DNA from: Pseudomonadota bacterium | GTDB lineage: Bacteria; Pseudomonadota; Gammaproteobacteria; Burkholderiales; Burkholderiaceae_C | Length of the DNA stretch: 33,947 bases | Reading direction: 5' to 3' | Assembly (NCBI GenBank): GCA_019351955.1 | Contig: JABBOE010000027.1 | Location: 1-33,947 of the forward strand | Part shown: piece after piece, positions 26,067 to 33,906 of the stretch | How positions within the stretch are numbered: position 1 is the first letter of the stretch | Layout: every line of letters starts with the position of its first letter | Position numbers and translations under genes: made by a program | Notes under the pieces: model-generated | The model's database searches: none | What the model saw: only the letters and a program-made list of their open reading frames with translations | Told to the model about the DNA's origin: nothing

Positions 26067-26303
26067 TCAGTGGCGGGTCATGAGCCCCAGAGCGTCCAGG
26101 CGCATCGCCTTTTGTGTCAGGCAGAACTCCTCGAACGCCGCGGGAGGCAGCATCAGCTCCACACAGAGCTCGGGAGAGCCGACGGCAAATTCAAATTCGA
26201 CAAAGCCCTGGGCGTTGATGCCGGTGACCTTGACAAACCGGTGTTGCGGGTTGAAGTCATCGCGCCCTTTAACGGGTGTGGGTTCCACGGCTTGCCTGTG
26301 CAT
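26067..26303 (-). CDS. dmpK: Phenol hydroxylase assembly protein
   Basis: A 78-aa protein of the DmpK/PhlA family, first gene of the operon. It is not part of the active oxygenase but helps the apo-hydroxylase take up iron. Landmarks are RFVKVTG (22-28), VEFEFAVGSPELCVELMLPPAAFEEFC (a span of about 35-61) and the C-terminal LDALGLM. AAGGAG (26313-26318) lies 9 nt before the ATG, just inside the transcript predicted from the sigma-54 promoter at 26331-26346, so the leader would be only about 17 nt. Confidence 0.94.
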   Translation of the reverse strand: MHRQAVEPTPVKGRDDFNPQHRFVKVTGINAQGFVEFEFAVGSPELCVELMLPPAAFEEFCLTQKAMRLDALGLMTRH

Positions 26304-26330
26304 CGCATCGATCTCCTTGGCTTCATTGGG

Positions 26331-26346
26331 AGCAGCAACCGTGCCA
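26331..26346 (-). promoter_or_regulatory. Sigma-54 (-24/-12) promoter of the phenol operon
   Basis: On the minus strand the sequence reads TGGCAC-GGTTG-CTGCT, one mismatch from the consensus TGGCAC-N5-TTGCW, with the invariant GG and GC 10 bp apart. It starts the dmpK operon, with a start point near 26320. The divergent gene encodes a sigma-54 activator, which strongly supports the call. Confidence 0.88.
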
Positions 26347-26516
26347 GATTCGGGAAATTCCGGCGTAAATCTCGAGAATTACGGGAAAACACCGACGTGC
26401 CGAATCCATCAATACTCCCTTCATCAGGGTAAACACGGGTTTATTGATCTCTGATTGGTGCGCTGCAACATCTTGATTAGTCTACTTTTTTATGATTTCA
26501 TTAGGCTCTTTTGCCT

Positions 26517-26532
26517 TCATTTGACGAAATGA
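26517..26532. promoter_or_regulatory. Palindrome TCATTT-GACG-AAATGA over the dmpR -35 box
   Basis: A perfect 6-4-6 inverted repeat whose centre coincides with the TTGACG -35 element of the dmpR promoter. It is centred about 205 bp upstream of the predicted dmp operon start. It may serve as an activator site for DmpR, an autoregulatory site, or the operator of the GntR-type regulator. Confidence 0.5.
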
Positions 26533-26550
26533 TGAAATCTGTCTTATCTT
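26521..26550 (+). promoter_or_regulatory. Sigma-70-like promoter of dmpR
   Basis: TTGACG (26521-26526) and TATCTT (26545-26550) are separated by 18 bp, giving 5/6 and 4/6 matches to consensus. The predicted start near 26557 leaves a leader of about 37 nt before the dmpR ATG at 26594. Confidence 0.55.
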
Positions 26551-26593
26551 TGTTTGACGAATGCCGAGTTTGAATAATCTCGATGGAGACACC

Positions 26594-28276
26594 ATGGCGA
26601 AGGCGAAGCTTCCACCCCTGCCGTCGGACGCCGATCTGCGGCGGTTGATTCACTTTTCCGCGGGCGACGGGCGCATCTGGCTGGCCGGCCAACGCATGGT
26701 GCTGATCCATACCGCGGCGCTGGGCGCACTGCGCATGGAGCTCATGCACAGCGTGGGCGCGGAGCAAACGCGCCGGTGCTTCACACGCGCGGGCTTCGCC
26801 GCCGGCGAGCGCGATGCGGCGCTGGCACGGCAAATCCGGGGCAGCGCCTCGCTGTATGACATGTTTGTCGTCGGCCCTCAGCTGCACATGCTTGAGGGCG
26901 CCGTGCAAGTCACGCCCCTGCGCTTCGAGGCCGACGCAGTAACCGGCGCCTTTTACGGCGAGTTCGAGTGGATCCACTCCTGGGAGGCGGAGATCCACAA
27001 ACGCGACTTCGGCGTGCAGGAGCACCCGGTGTGCTGGATGCTCATCGGCTATGCCTCTGGTTACACCAGTGCCTTCATGGGGCAGCCCATCCTTTACAAG
27101 GAAACATCGTGCGTGGGCTGCGGCGATGCGCACTGCCACATCGTGGGCAAGCCGCAGCACGAGTGGGAGGACGCCGAGGACCTGGCCTCCTACTTCAAGG
27201 GTGGCTCCATGCTCAGTACGATCCAGGAGCTGCAGACCCAGGTGGAATCGCTGCGGCTGGAGATCTCGCCTGAAGCAAACAAGACCCAGCTGATCGGGCA
27301 GTCCGACGCCTTCAAGAACGCCTATGCGCTGCTACACACCGCCGCGTCCACACAGGTCACGGTGCTATTGACCGGCGAGACGGGCGTGGGCAAGGAGCGT
27401 TTCGCCCGTGCGCTCCATGCCTTGAGCACACGCGCCGACAAGCCGTTCGTGGCGATCAACTGCGCGGCCATTCCCCATGACCTGATCGAGTCGGAGTTGT
27501 TCGGCGCGGAAAAAGGCGCCTACACCGGCGCACAGGCCGCGCGCTCGGGGCGGTTTGAGCGTGCCCATGGCGGCACCCTCTTCCTGGATGAAATCGGCGA
27601 GCTTCCCCTGCAAGCCCAGGCCAAGCTTCTGCGCGTCATTCAGGAAGGCGAAGTAGAGCGGCTGGGATCCACGCAAGGCCGCAAGGTCGACGTGCGCCTG
27701 GTGGCAGCCACCAACCAGGACTTGGAGGCTGCGGTGAAGGATGGGCGCTTTCGCGCCGATCTGTATTACCGCATCAACGTCTATCCGGTGCTGATTCCCC
27801 CGCTACGGCAGCGCCGCGACGACATTGAGCCGCTTGCCCAAGCCATGCTTGATCGCTTTGCCGTGCTCCATGGCAAACCCGTGCCCATGCTGACCGACCA
27901 CGCCTACGAAGCCATGCGCAACCATGACTGGCCGGGCAATGTGCGCGAGCTGGAAAACCTCGTCGAACGCGCCGTGATCCTGTCCAAGCCGCACCGCGCC
28001 GTCGATGCCCAGGATCTCTTCCCTGGCATGAGTTTTCCGCAGGGCGTCTCCATCGATCCCAAGGGGCAACTGGCCCACCACCGCCCAAGTGCGATGGATT
28101 GCGGCTCTCTGCTGGAGCAGCTCCAGGATTGCGGCGAAGGCCTGGAGGGTCTGGAACGCTCCTTGCTTCATGAGGCTGTGGACAAGGCCAAGGGCAATCT
28201 CTCGGCCGCTGCACGCATGCTCGGCTTGACCCGGGCCCAACTCAGCTATCGCCTCGCACGCAACCAGGCCAGCTAG
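26594..28276 (+). CDS. dmpR: Phenol-responsive sigma-54 transcriptional activator (DmpR/MopR/AphR type)
   Basis: A 560-aa NtrC-family activator that senses phenols directly. The N-terminal sensor (about 15-200) ends in a V4R-type zinc site with Cys147, Glu170, Cys173 and Cys181, at exactly the spacing of MopR (155/178/181/189). His98 and Trp126 align with the MopR residues that hold the phenol hydroxyl (106/134). A linker helix (about 205-225) leads to the AAA+ domain: Walker A GETGVGKE (261-268), the sigma-54 contact loop GAYTGA (308-313, Tyr variant) and Walker B LFLDEI (329-334). A Fis-type helix-turn-helix ends the protein ([20 protein letters not shown] region). Start 26594 has GGAG 5-6 nt upstream; the frame opens at 26561 but lacks such a site. 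It is divergent from dmpK and 7 bp from the GntR gene. Confidence 0.96.
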   Translation: MAKAKLPPLPSDADLRRLIHFSAGDGRIWLAGQRMVLIHTAALGALRMELMHSVGAEQTRRCFTRAGFAAGERDAALARQIRGSASLYDMFVVGPQLHMLEGAVQVTPLRFEADAVTGAFYGEFEWIHSWEAEIHKRDFGVQEHPVCWMLIGYASGYTSAFMGQPILYKETSCVGCGDAHCHIVGKPQHEWEDAEDLASYFKGGSMLSTIQELQTQVESLRLEISPEANKTQLIGQSDAFKNAYALLHTAASTQVTVLLTGETGVGKERFARALHALSTRADKPFVAINCAAIPHDLIESELFGAEKGAYTGAQAARSGRFERAHGGTLFLDEIGELPLQAQAKLLRVIQEGEVERLGSTQGRKVDVRLVAATNQDLEAAVKDGRFRADLYYRINVYPVLIPPLRQRRDDIEPLAQAMLDRFAVLHGKPVPMLTDHAYEAMRNHDWPGNVRELENLVERAVILSKPHRAVDAQDLFPGMSFPQGVSIDPKGQLAHHRPSAMDCGSLLEQLQDCGEGLEGLERSLLHEAVDKAKGNLSAAARMLGLTRAQLSYRLARNQAS

Positions 28277-28283
28277 GGTCATC

Positions 28284-29081
28284 ATGAACGACACCGCTCA
28301 CCCGCATCCGCTGTCCGCGTTGCTCACGAATTTCGCGTCCCAGGCACCCGCGCAACCGGCACCCGCCCGGGAGCATGTGACCCCCGCCGCGCCCCAGCCC
28401 AAGGGCCCTGCGCGCACGCTCACCGAGCAGGCCTATTTGCAATTGCGCCAGCACATCATTGAAGGCCACTATCCGCCAGGTGCCAAGCTGCGTGTGGAAC
28501 ACCTGAAAGACGATTACGCCGTGGGCGCCGGCACGCTGCGCGAGGCGCTGACCCGGCTGGTCAGCGACGCACTTGTCATTGCTGAAGGCCAGCGCGGCTT
28601 TCGCGTCACGCCGATGTCCCTTGCCGATCTGGAGGCCATCACGCGCCTGCGCATTCACATTGAAGTGGACGCCCTGCGCGAATCCGTGCGCCATGGTGAC
28701 CAGGACTGGGAGCAGCGCGTGCGCCAGAGCTATGAGCAGCTCACAGCCTACGAGCAACCCATATCGATGCAGCGACGCGCCGACTGGGAAGTCTGCAATC
28801 GGCGCTTTCACGAAGAGCTGATCTCCGCGGCCGCATCGCCCTGGACTTACCTCGTGCTGCGCATCCTGTCCCAGCACGGCGAGCGGTACCGGCGCCTTTG
28901 CATCGGTCTGGAAGACAGCAAACGCGACGTGCACCGCGAGCATGCGGAGATCTTTGATGCAGCCATGCGCCGCGCCGACTCGCGCGCGGCCCTGGCTTTG
29001 GAAGACCACATCAGCACGACGCTCACCACGCTGCAAAATGCACCACCGGATGCCGATCCCTTCGGCGACCGGCGCCCTTAG
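28284..29081 (+). CDS. GntR/FCD regulator, probable repressor of the phenol operon (AphS/PhcS type)
   Basis: A 265-aa regulator. After a Pro/Ala/Gln-rich N-terminal tail (about 1-42) comes the GntR winged helix (46-110), with TLTEQAYLQLRQHIIEGHYPPG and the recognition region VGAGTLREALTRLVSDALV. The all-helical FCD effector domain follows (about 115-250) with metal-ligand-like His residues in RFHEEL, REHAEI and EDHIS. It is 7 bp downstream of dmpR and should be co-transcribed. In Comamonas testosteroni, GntR-family AphS/PhcS repress phenol genes alongside an NtrC-type activator. The pairing here suggests the same double control, although the orthology call rests on context more than on sequence I can align. 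The operator is unknown; the palindrome over the dmpR -35 is a candidate. Confidence 0.85.
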   Translation: MNDTAHPHPLSALLTNFASQAPAQPAPAREHVTPAAPQPKGPARTLTEQAYLQLRQHIIEGHYPPGAKLRVEHLKDDYAVGAGTLREALTRLVSDALVIAEGQRGFRVTPMSLADLEAITRLRIHIEVDALRESVRHGDQDWEQRVRQSYEQLTAYEQPISMQRRADWEVCNRRFHEELISAAASPWTYLVLRILSQHGERYRRLCIGLEDSKRDVHREHAEIFDAAMRRADSRAALALEDHISTTLTTLQNAPPDADPFGDRRP

Positions 29082-29177
29082 CGGTCGAGGCACGCTGCAC
29101 GGCTCCACGCACGCTTGGGCCATGCGTTGCGCCACGCAGGCGCCTGGGCACGGCAGGCCGCTTGGGCGACCGCTAAG
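29077..29177. repeat. 11-bp inverted repeat with 79-bp loop after the GntR gene
   Basis: CTTAGCGGTCG (29077-29087) and its exact complement CGACCGCTAAG (29167-29177) enclose a GC-rich 79-bp segment with several CACGC repeats. The left arm covers the GntR stop codon. It could form a long RNA stem closing the dmpR-GntR transcript, or mark the ends of a small mobile piece. No flanking target-site duplication is visible. Confidence 0.6.
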
Positions 29178-29253
29178 TCGGGTCTAATTCTCCACTTCTA
29201 GGCTGTGGGTGTCGGTGCCACATGGCCCGCCCCGCCCTGAGCGCACCCTTCGC

Positions 29254-29850
29254 ATGCAAACCCTCAACGCACAGCTCTTTGCCTGGATCAACGCAGGTGC
29301 GCACCCACCGGCCGCACTGCTCGTGCTGGGGCGGCTCGCCGCCCAGGACCTGATCGTGCTGGTGCCCCTGCTCCTAGCCGCAGGCTGGTTGTGGCGATCG
29401 CACGCGCCGCGCACGGCGCTCGTGAGCGCGGCCCTTGCCGTGCTCACGGGCTTGGCGATCAACCAGATCATCGGCCTGTTGTGGTTTGAACCGCGCCCCT
29501 TTGCGATCGCAGTCGGGCATCAGTTTCTCGCGCATGCCGCAGACAGCAGCTTTCCGAGTGACCACCTGACCGTGATCTGGAGCGCGGCCTTCGCCCTGTG
29601 GGCATCGCGCGGGTGGCGCAGCGCTGGCGCCGGCCTCGCACTGCTCGGCCTGCCCGTGGCTTGGGCGCGCGTTTATCTTGGCGTGCACTGGCCCGTGGAC
29701 ATGGCGGGTGCCGCCCTGGTGAGCCTGGCCAGCGCACTCTTGCTCCAATGGGCTAGCCAGGCACCCGTGACACGGATCACAGGTTTGATGCAGCGGGCCT
29801 ACCGCCTGCTGGGCCGGCCATTCATTTCCAGACACTGGATCCGCGCGTGA
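29254..29850 (+). CDS. PAP2-family membrane phosphatase, undecaprenyl-diphosphatase-like
   Basis: A 198-aa integral membrane PAP2 phosphatase. Helices are visible at AALLVLGRLAAQDLIVLVPLLLAAGWLW, ALVSAALAVLTGLAINQIIGLLW and three more toward the C terminus. The motifs are WFEPRP (first motif, Arg/Pro kept), SSFPSDH with its catalytic His, and ARVYLGVHWPVD. This pattern is that of BcrC/YbjG-like undecaprenyl pyrophosphatases, which recycle the lipid carrier of cell-wall synthesis. ATG 29254 is chosen over an upstream GTG at 29209, since the first helix then starts normally; neither has a strong ribosome site. The stop codon overlaps the GTG start of the efflux lipoprotein gene (GTGA), so it is the first gene of the efflux operon. 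Confidence 0.87.
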   Translation: MQTLNAQLFAWINAGAHPPAALLVLGRLAAQDLIVLVPLLLAAGWLWRSHAPRTALVSAALAVLTGLAINQIIGLLWFEPRPFAIAVGHQFLAHAADSSFPSDHLTVIWSAAFALWASRGWRSAGAGLALLGLPVAWARVYLGVHWPVDMAGAALVSLASALLLQWASQAPVTRITGLMQRAYRLLGRPFISRHWIRA

Positions 29851-31370
29851 ACTCCACCTCGCGGCCTCCGCGCGCCGAGCCTTCAGGCCCGATCACGCAG
29901 CGACTGCACAGCAGCCGGCTGCGCCTTTTCGTCCTCGGCGAGCGCCGGCAACGCCGCCGCGCCCGCCGCCTGCTGCTGTGCCAGACAGCGGCCGCCCTGG
30001 CGCTGGCTCTCGCAGGCTGCGCCGCTTACGTGCCCAAGCCCTTGCCGCCGCAGGCTCGCCTGCAGGCGCATCTGGGCGCATTGCAAATTGATCGCGAGCG
30101 CATCGCGCTGCCTCGGCTTGCCGCGCAGCCCATCAATCTGGATGCCCCGCTGAGCATGGACGCCGTGGCCACCTTGGCCGTCCTGCACAATCCGCAACTG
30201 CAGCAGGCGCGCGACCGTCTTGGCGTGGCCAGGGCACAAGCCTTCTCGGCCGGGTTGCTTCCCGACCCCCAATTCAGCGCTTCATACGACAACCCCGGTC
30301 ACAGCGCCCACGCGACGAGCTCCGCATACAACGACACCCTGAGCTTTGATCTGGGCAGCCTGATCACGCGCCCGGCTGCCCAGGCGGCCGCCCGCGCACA
30401 CGTTCGCTCGGTGAACCTGCAGTTGCTCTGGCAGGAATGGCAATCCGCGTCGCAGGCGCAGCTGCTGTTCGTGCAATTGGTCGGCCTGCGCGATCGCGAC
30501 GCGTTGGTGCAGGCTGAGCGCAACCTCGTGCTGGAGCGACTGCATCGCGCTCGCGAGGCGGCAAGTGCGGGCAACCTGCCCCGCACCGATGCCGATGCCG
30601 ACCTCGTGGAGTTGCAACGCCTGGATGAAAGCCTGGCACGCGACGCGCGCCAGCGCGTCACGCTGCAGGCCCATCTGCATGCCCTCCTTGGACTGGATCC
30701 GCAGGTCCGCTTGCGCTTGGCTGCGCTTCCGGTCATTACAGCCCAGGACGCGCAAAGCGCCCGCGTCGCGCTGACGAAGATTGCCGACATCCGTCCGGAC
30801 CTGATGGCCTTGCGGGCCGGCTACACAAGCCAGGAACAGCGCTTGCGCGAGGCGGTGCTTGCGCAATTTCCATCGTTCAGCGTGGGCTTGACGCGTGCGC
30901 GCGACACGAGCAACGTGAATACGCTGGGGTTCGGTGTGAGCTTTACGCTGCCCATTTTCAACGGAAGCCGCGGCGCCATCGCCGTGCAGCGTGCCACGCG
31001 CCGAGAACTGTATGACGTCTATCAACTGCGCCTGAACCAGACGCGTGCCGATGTCGAACAGGCGCTCGCCAATCTGGCGTTGCTTGAGCGCCAGCGCCAA
31101 AGCTTGCGGCTCGCGCTGCCCGCGCTGCAAAGCGCGAGTGCAGCGGCCGACACGGCGCTGAGCCAAGGCGCCATTACCTTGCCCCAGGCGCAGGCCCAGC
31201 GCATGGCCTTGCTGGATCAACGCATGGCCTTGCAAGCCAATGCGCAGCAAATGGCCGAGCAGGCGGTCGCGCTCGATCTGCTGACCGGCGCGGGCATCTA
31301 TCGCCAGACTGCGAGTTCGCCGCAACCCCCTGCGCGTGCGCGATCGGCTCATCGGAGCATCACCCCATGA
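29847..31370 (+). CDS. Outer-membrane efflux lipoprotein (TolC/OMF family)
   Basis: A 507-aa outer-membrane channel of the CusC/NodT-like family. The lipobox LALAGC puts the lipidated Cys at residue 58, after an unusually long, Arg-rich N-region of about 40 residues. No in-frame ATG lies closer to the signal helix, so either GTG 29847 is correct or a non-ATG start is used. Two OMF repeats of coiled-coil helices follow: HNPQLQQARDRLGVARAQA (a span of about 114-132) with a long helix to about 290, and a second from about 310 with a beta segment LGFGVSFTLPIFNG (about 362-375) and coiled coils to the end. It overlaps the MFP gene by ATGA. It should pair with the MFP and RND pump to export a hydrophobic compound or metal. 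Confidence 0.9.
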   Translation: MNSTSRPPRAEPSGPITQRLHSSRLRLFVLGERRQRRRARRLLLCQTAAALALALAGCAAYVPKPLPPQARLQAHLGALQIDRERIALPRLAAQPINLDAPLSMDAVATLAVLHNPQLQQARDRLGVARAQAFSAGLLPDPQFSASYDNPGHSAHATSSAYNDTLSFDLGSLITRPAAQAAARAHVRSVNLQLLWQEWQSASQAQLLFVQLVGLRDRDALVQAERNLVLERLHRAREAASAGNLPRTDADADLVELQRLDESLARDARQRVTLQAHLHALLGLDPQVRLRLAALPVITAQDAQSARVALTKIADIRPDLMALRAGYTSQEQRLREAVLAQFPSFSVGLTRARDTSNVNTLGFGVSFTLPIFNGSRGAIAVQRATRRELYDVYQLRLNQTRADVEQALANLALLERQRQSLRLALPALQSASAAADTALSQGAITLPQAQAQRMALLDQRMALQANAQQMAEQAVALDLLTGAGIYRQTASSPQPPARARSAHRSITP

Positions 31371-32464
31371 CGTTTTTTCCTCCGCCCCCCCCCGTTTTCA
31401 GGCACCGCATCCGCCAGGCGGCCCTGCCCGCGTTGCTGAGCATTGCGCTGGCCATCATCGGGCCCATGCCTGCCGGCGCTGGACCCTCCTCCCAGGCCAT
31501 GCCGGAGGTCTCGGCGCTTGTACAGGAGGCCCCGCTGCGCCAAGGCACCCTGGCGCAGACCGAGACGGCGCTGGGCCAGGTGATCACGGCGACTGACAAG
31601 GCGCTTGCCGTGACGTTTCAGCGCAACGTGCAGGTGCTCCAGGTGCGGGTGCGCGCGGGCGAGAAGGTCCGGCGCGGGCAGGCATTGATCACCGTGCAGG
31701 GCGCGCCGGGCAGTGACCTCGCCTACGTTCAGGCTTTGACCGGAGTGCGCTTTGCCACGGCGGACCTGCGGCGCGTTCAACAACTCGCTGGGCAGCAACT
31801 GGCAACGCAGGCTCAGGTCAACGCTGCGCGCAAGACACTGGCGGATGCCCAGGCGCAACTGGCTGCAGCGCGCGCCCAGGGGCTGGGTGGTGGCGTGCAG
31901 ACGACCACCGCGCCGTTTGACGGCATTGTCCTGTCCGTGCACACCTCACCGGGCGCCCAGATCAACGCCGGAAGCGACGCGTTGACGCTGGCCCCCGCCG
32001 GGGGCCTTCAAGCCGCCGTTGGCGTCACACCCGATGTCGCCAGTGCGTTGCACGCAGGTCAAGCCGTGCGCGTGAGCGCCGTGTTCGACGCGGATCAGAG
32101 CACATCGGCAACCGTGTTGGCCATCAGTGGCGTCGTGGATGCACAGAGCCACCTGGTCAATGTCACGCTTGCCCTGCCGGGGCAGGCGTCGGGCTGGATG
32201 CCGGGGCTGGCCGTGCAGGCCAGCATGCAATTGCACCCGTGGCATGGCTGGATCGTCCCGCGCCCGGCGGTGCTGCGGGACGCTTCGGGCCAGGCCTATG
32301 TCTTCCAGGACGACCAGGGCAAGGCCCGGCGCGTGAACGTCACGGTTGAAATCGATCAGGCTGAACACAGCGGCATTGCCGGCGATTTACTCGCCAACCG
32401 TCCCCTTGTCGTGCTGGGCAACTACGAGCTCAGCAGCGGCATGGCGCTGCGGGTGGCGAAATGA
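31367..32464 (+). CDS. RND efflux membrane fusion (periplasmic adaptor) protein
   Basis: A 365-aa adaptor. A signal-like hydrophobic segment (about 17-38, ending PAGAG) is followed by a lipoyl/barrel-sandwich half (VLQVRVRAGEKVRRGQALITVQG, a span of about 89-111), a short alpha-hairpin (QQLAGQQLATQAQVNAARKTLADAQAQLAAARAQ region), the second lipoyl half (TTTAPFDGIVLSVHTSPGAQI) and beta-barrel domains to the C terminus. The hairpin is short, as in several heavy-metal or small HlyD-like adaptors. Codons 5-9 are an unbroken run of Pro encoded in part by nine C (31385-31393). It overlaps its neighbours by ATGA at both ends. Confidence 0.9.
   Translation: MTFFPPPPPVFRHRIRQAALPALLSIALAIIGPMPAGAGPSSQAMPEVSALVQEAPLRQGTLAQTETALGQVITATDKALAVTFQRNVQVLQVRVRAGEKVRRGQALITVQGAPGSDLAYVQALTGVRFATADLRRVQQLAGQQLATQAQVNAARKTLADAQAQLAAARAQGLGGGVQTTTAPFDGIVLSVHTSPGAQINAGSDALTLAPAGGLQAAVGVTPDVASALHAGQAVRVSAVFDADQSTSATVLAISGVVDAQSHLVNVTLALPGQASGWMPGLAVQASMQLHPWHGWIVPRPAVLRDASGQAYVFQDDQGKARRVNVTVEIDQAEHSGIAGDLLANRPLVVLGNYELSSGMALRVAK
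31385..31393 (+). repeat. Nine-base C homopolymer in the 5' end of the MFP gene
   Basis: A run of nine C within codons 7-9 of the adaptor gene. Gain or loss of one base would shift the frame just before the signal segment. It is both a possible slippage site and a place where sequencing error is likely. Confidence 0.6.
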
Positions 32465-33906
32465 ACGTTTCGCAATGGCTGCAGCGGCACCGCCGCTCGG
32501 TGCTTTTCCTGTTGGCGCTGCTGGCGGCTGGCGGCCTCCTGGCCGCCTTCAAGTTGCCCGTGGGGCTGTTTCCCAATGTCAACTTTCCACGGGTCATGGT
32601 CAGCGCTGATGCCGGCGACCGGCCATCGCGCCAGATGATGCTGCAGGTCACCTATCCCCTGGAGCAGGCTGTGCGCCGCGTCCCGGGTGTCGTCGACGTG
32701 CGCTCGACAACCAGCCGCGGCGCGGCCGACATCTCGGTGAACTTCCATTGGGGCACGGATATGAACCTGGCCGCAGTCCAGGTCAACGAAGCCATCACCC
32801 AGAAGCTGCCGGAACTTCCGCCGGGAACGGTCCTGTCGAGCAAGCGGATGGATCCGACAGTCGACCCCATCATCGCCTACAGCCTGACTTCGAACAACGT
32901 GCCGCTGACGCAGCTCTACGACCTCGCGCAATTCCAGTTGCGGCCCCTGCTGTCCAGCATCGACGGGGTGGGCCGCGTACAGGTGCAAGGCGGCGCTCAG
33001 GAGGAATACCACGTCATCGTCGATCCCGCCAGGCTGCAAGCCGACGGCCTGAGCCTGGGCGATGTGCAGCACGCACTGGCGAGCGGCAACGGCGTCCAGG
33101 CCGTGGGCAAGCTGGAAGATCGCTACAAGCTGCTCCTGGCGCTGGCAGACTCGCGGCTGCACGACGCCTCGCAGATCGGGGACCTCGTCATCAAGGCCAC
33201 GCCCACGGGCGTCGTGCGCGTGCGCGACGTCGCCGTGGTCACCCGAAGCACCGTTCCCCAATGGATCAAGGTCACGGCCGACGGCCATGACGCCGTGCTG
33301 CTGAACATTTACCAGCAGCACGGCGGCAACAGCGTGCAGATCGCGCGTGCCGTGCGCCAGGCGCTGGCCACCTACAAGACGCCGGCCGGGGTGAAGCTGG
33401 CGAACTGGTACGACCAAAGCCAGCTGGTCGTCGCCTCGGCGTCCAGCGTGCGCGACGCCATCCTCATCGGCGTGGTGCTCGCAGGGCTGGTCCTTCTCGT
33501 GTTCCTGCGCAGCATCAAGATCACACTGATTGCCATGGTCACGGTGCCCGCGGTCCTGGCGTCCGCTGTCGTGCTTCTTTACGCCCTGGGCATGAGCTTC
33601 AACATCATGACTCTCGGGGGCATGGCGGCTGCGGTAGGCCTGGTCATTGACGACGCCATCGTCATGAGCGAGCACATCGTGCGCCGTCTGGGCGAATCGG
33701 GTGCACAAAGTCGCGACGTTGCAGCGCGCCACAGCCAGGTGCTGCATGCGGCGATGGAATTTTTCCGGCCGCTTGCGGGCTCCAGCGCGTCCACGGTCAT
33801 CATTTTCGTGCCCCTGGCTTTCCTCTCCGGGGTGACTGGGGCATTTTTCCAGGCGCTGTCGCTGACGATGGCCGCAGCCCTGATCATTTCCTTTTTTGTG
33901 TCCTGA
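32461..33906 (+). pseudogene. RND efflux pump, truncated by an in-frame TGA; open frame continues past window end
   Basis: The reading frame encodes the first half of an RND inner-membrane pump (HAE1-like, usual length about 1000-1050 aa). It begins with TM1 (about 13-32) and the KLPVGLFPNVNFPRVMVSA start of the porter domain. Later come TM2 (about 333-349), TM3 and TM4, with the proton-relay pair Asp397-Asp398 in GLVIDDAIVMSEH; the acidic pair is like drug pumps rather than CusA-type metal pumps. TM5 and TM6 begin in VIIFVPLAFLSGVTGAFFQALSLTM. The frame stops at TGA (33904-33906) inside TM6. The next codons read LAVPLLADKFITL, the normal continuation. One base change (for example TGG to TGA, an inferred Trp) explains this. 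Translated as is, a 481-aa half pump would result. Confidence 0.8.

Larger units (their letters stand above)
26304..26593. promoter_or_regulatory. Divergent control region of dmpR and the dmp operon
   Basis: A 290-bp AT-rich island between the dmpK and dmpR start codons. Besides the two promoters it should hold the upstream activating sites for DmpR, which in related systems lie 100-200 bp upstream of the -24 box, here about 26420-26540. Candidates are the palindrome at 26517-26532 and a TTGAT-containing stretch around 26443-26480. The GATTTCAT (26494-26501) and ATGAAATC (26532-26539) arms also form an inverted pair around the palindrome. Confidence 0.7.

Noticed and set aside
33904-33906. 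TGA read as tryptophan (recoding) in the RND pump
   Set aside because: TGA ends several intact genes here (thiM, dmpG, the OMF and MFP genes), so it is a normal stop in this genome. No selenocysteine role is expected in TM6 either.
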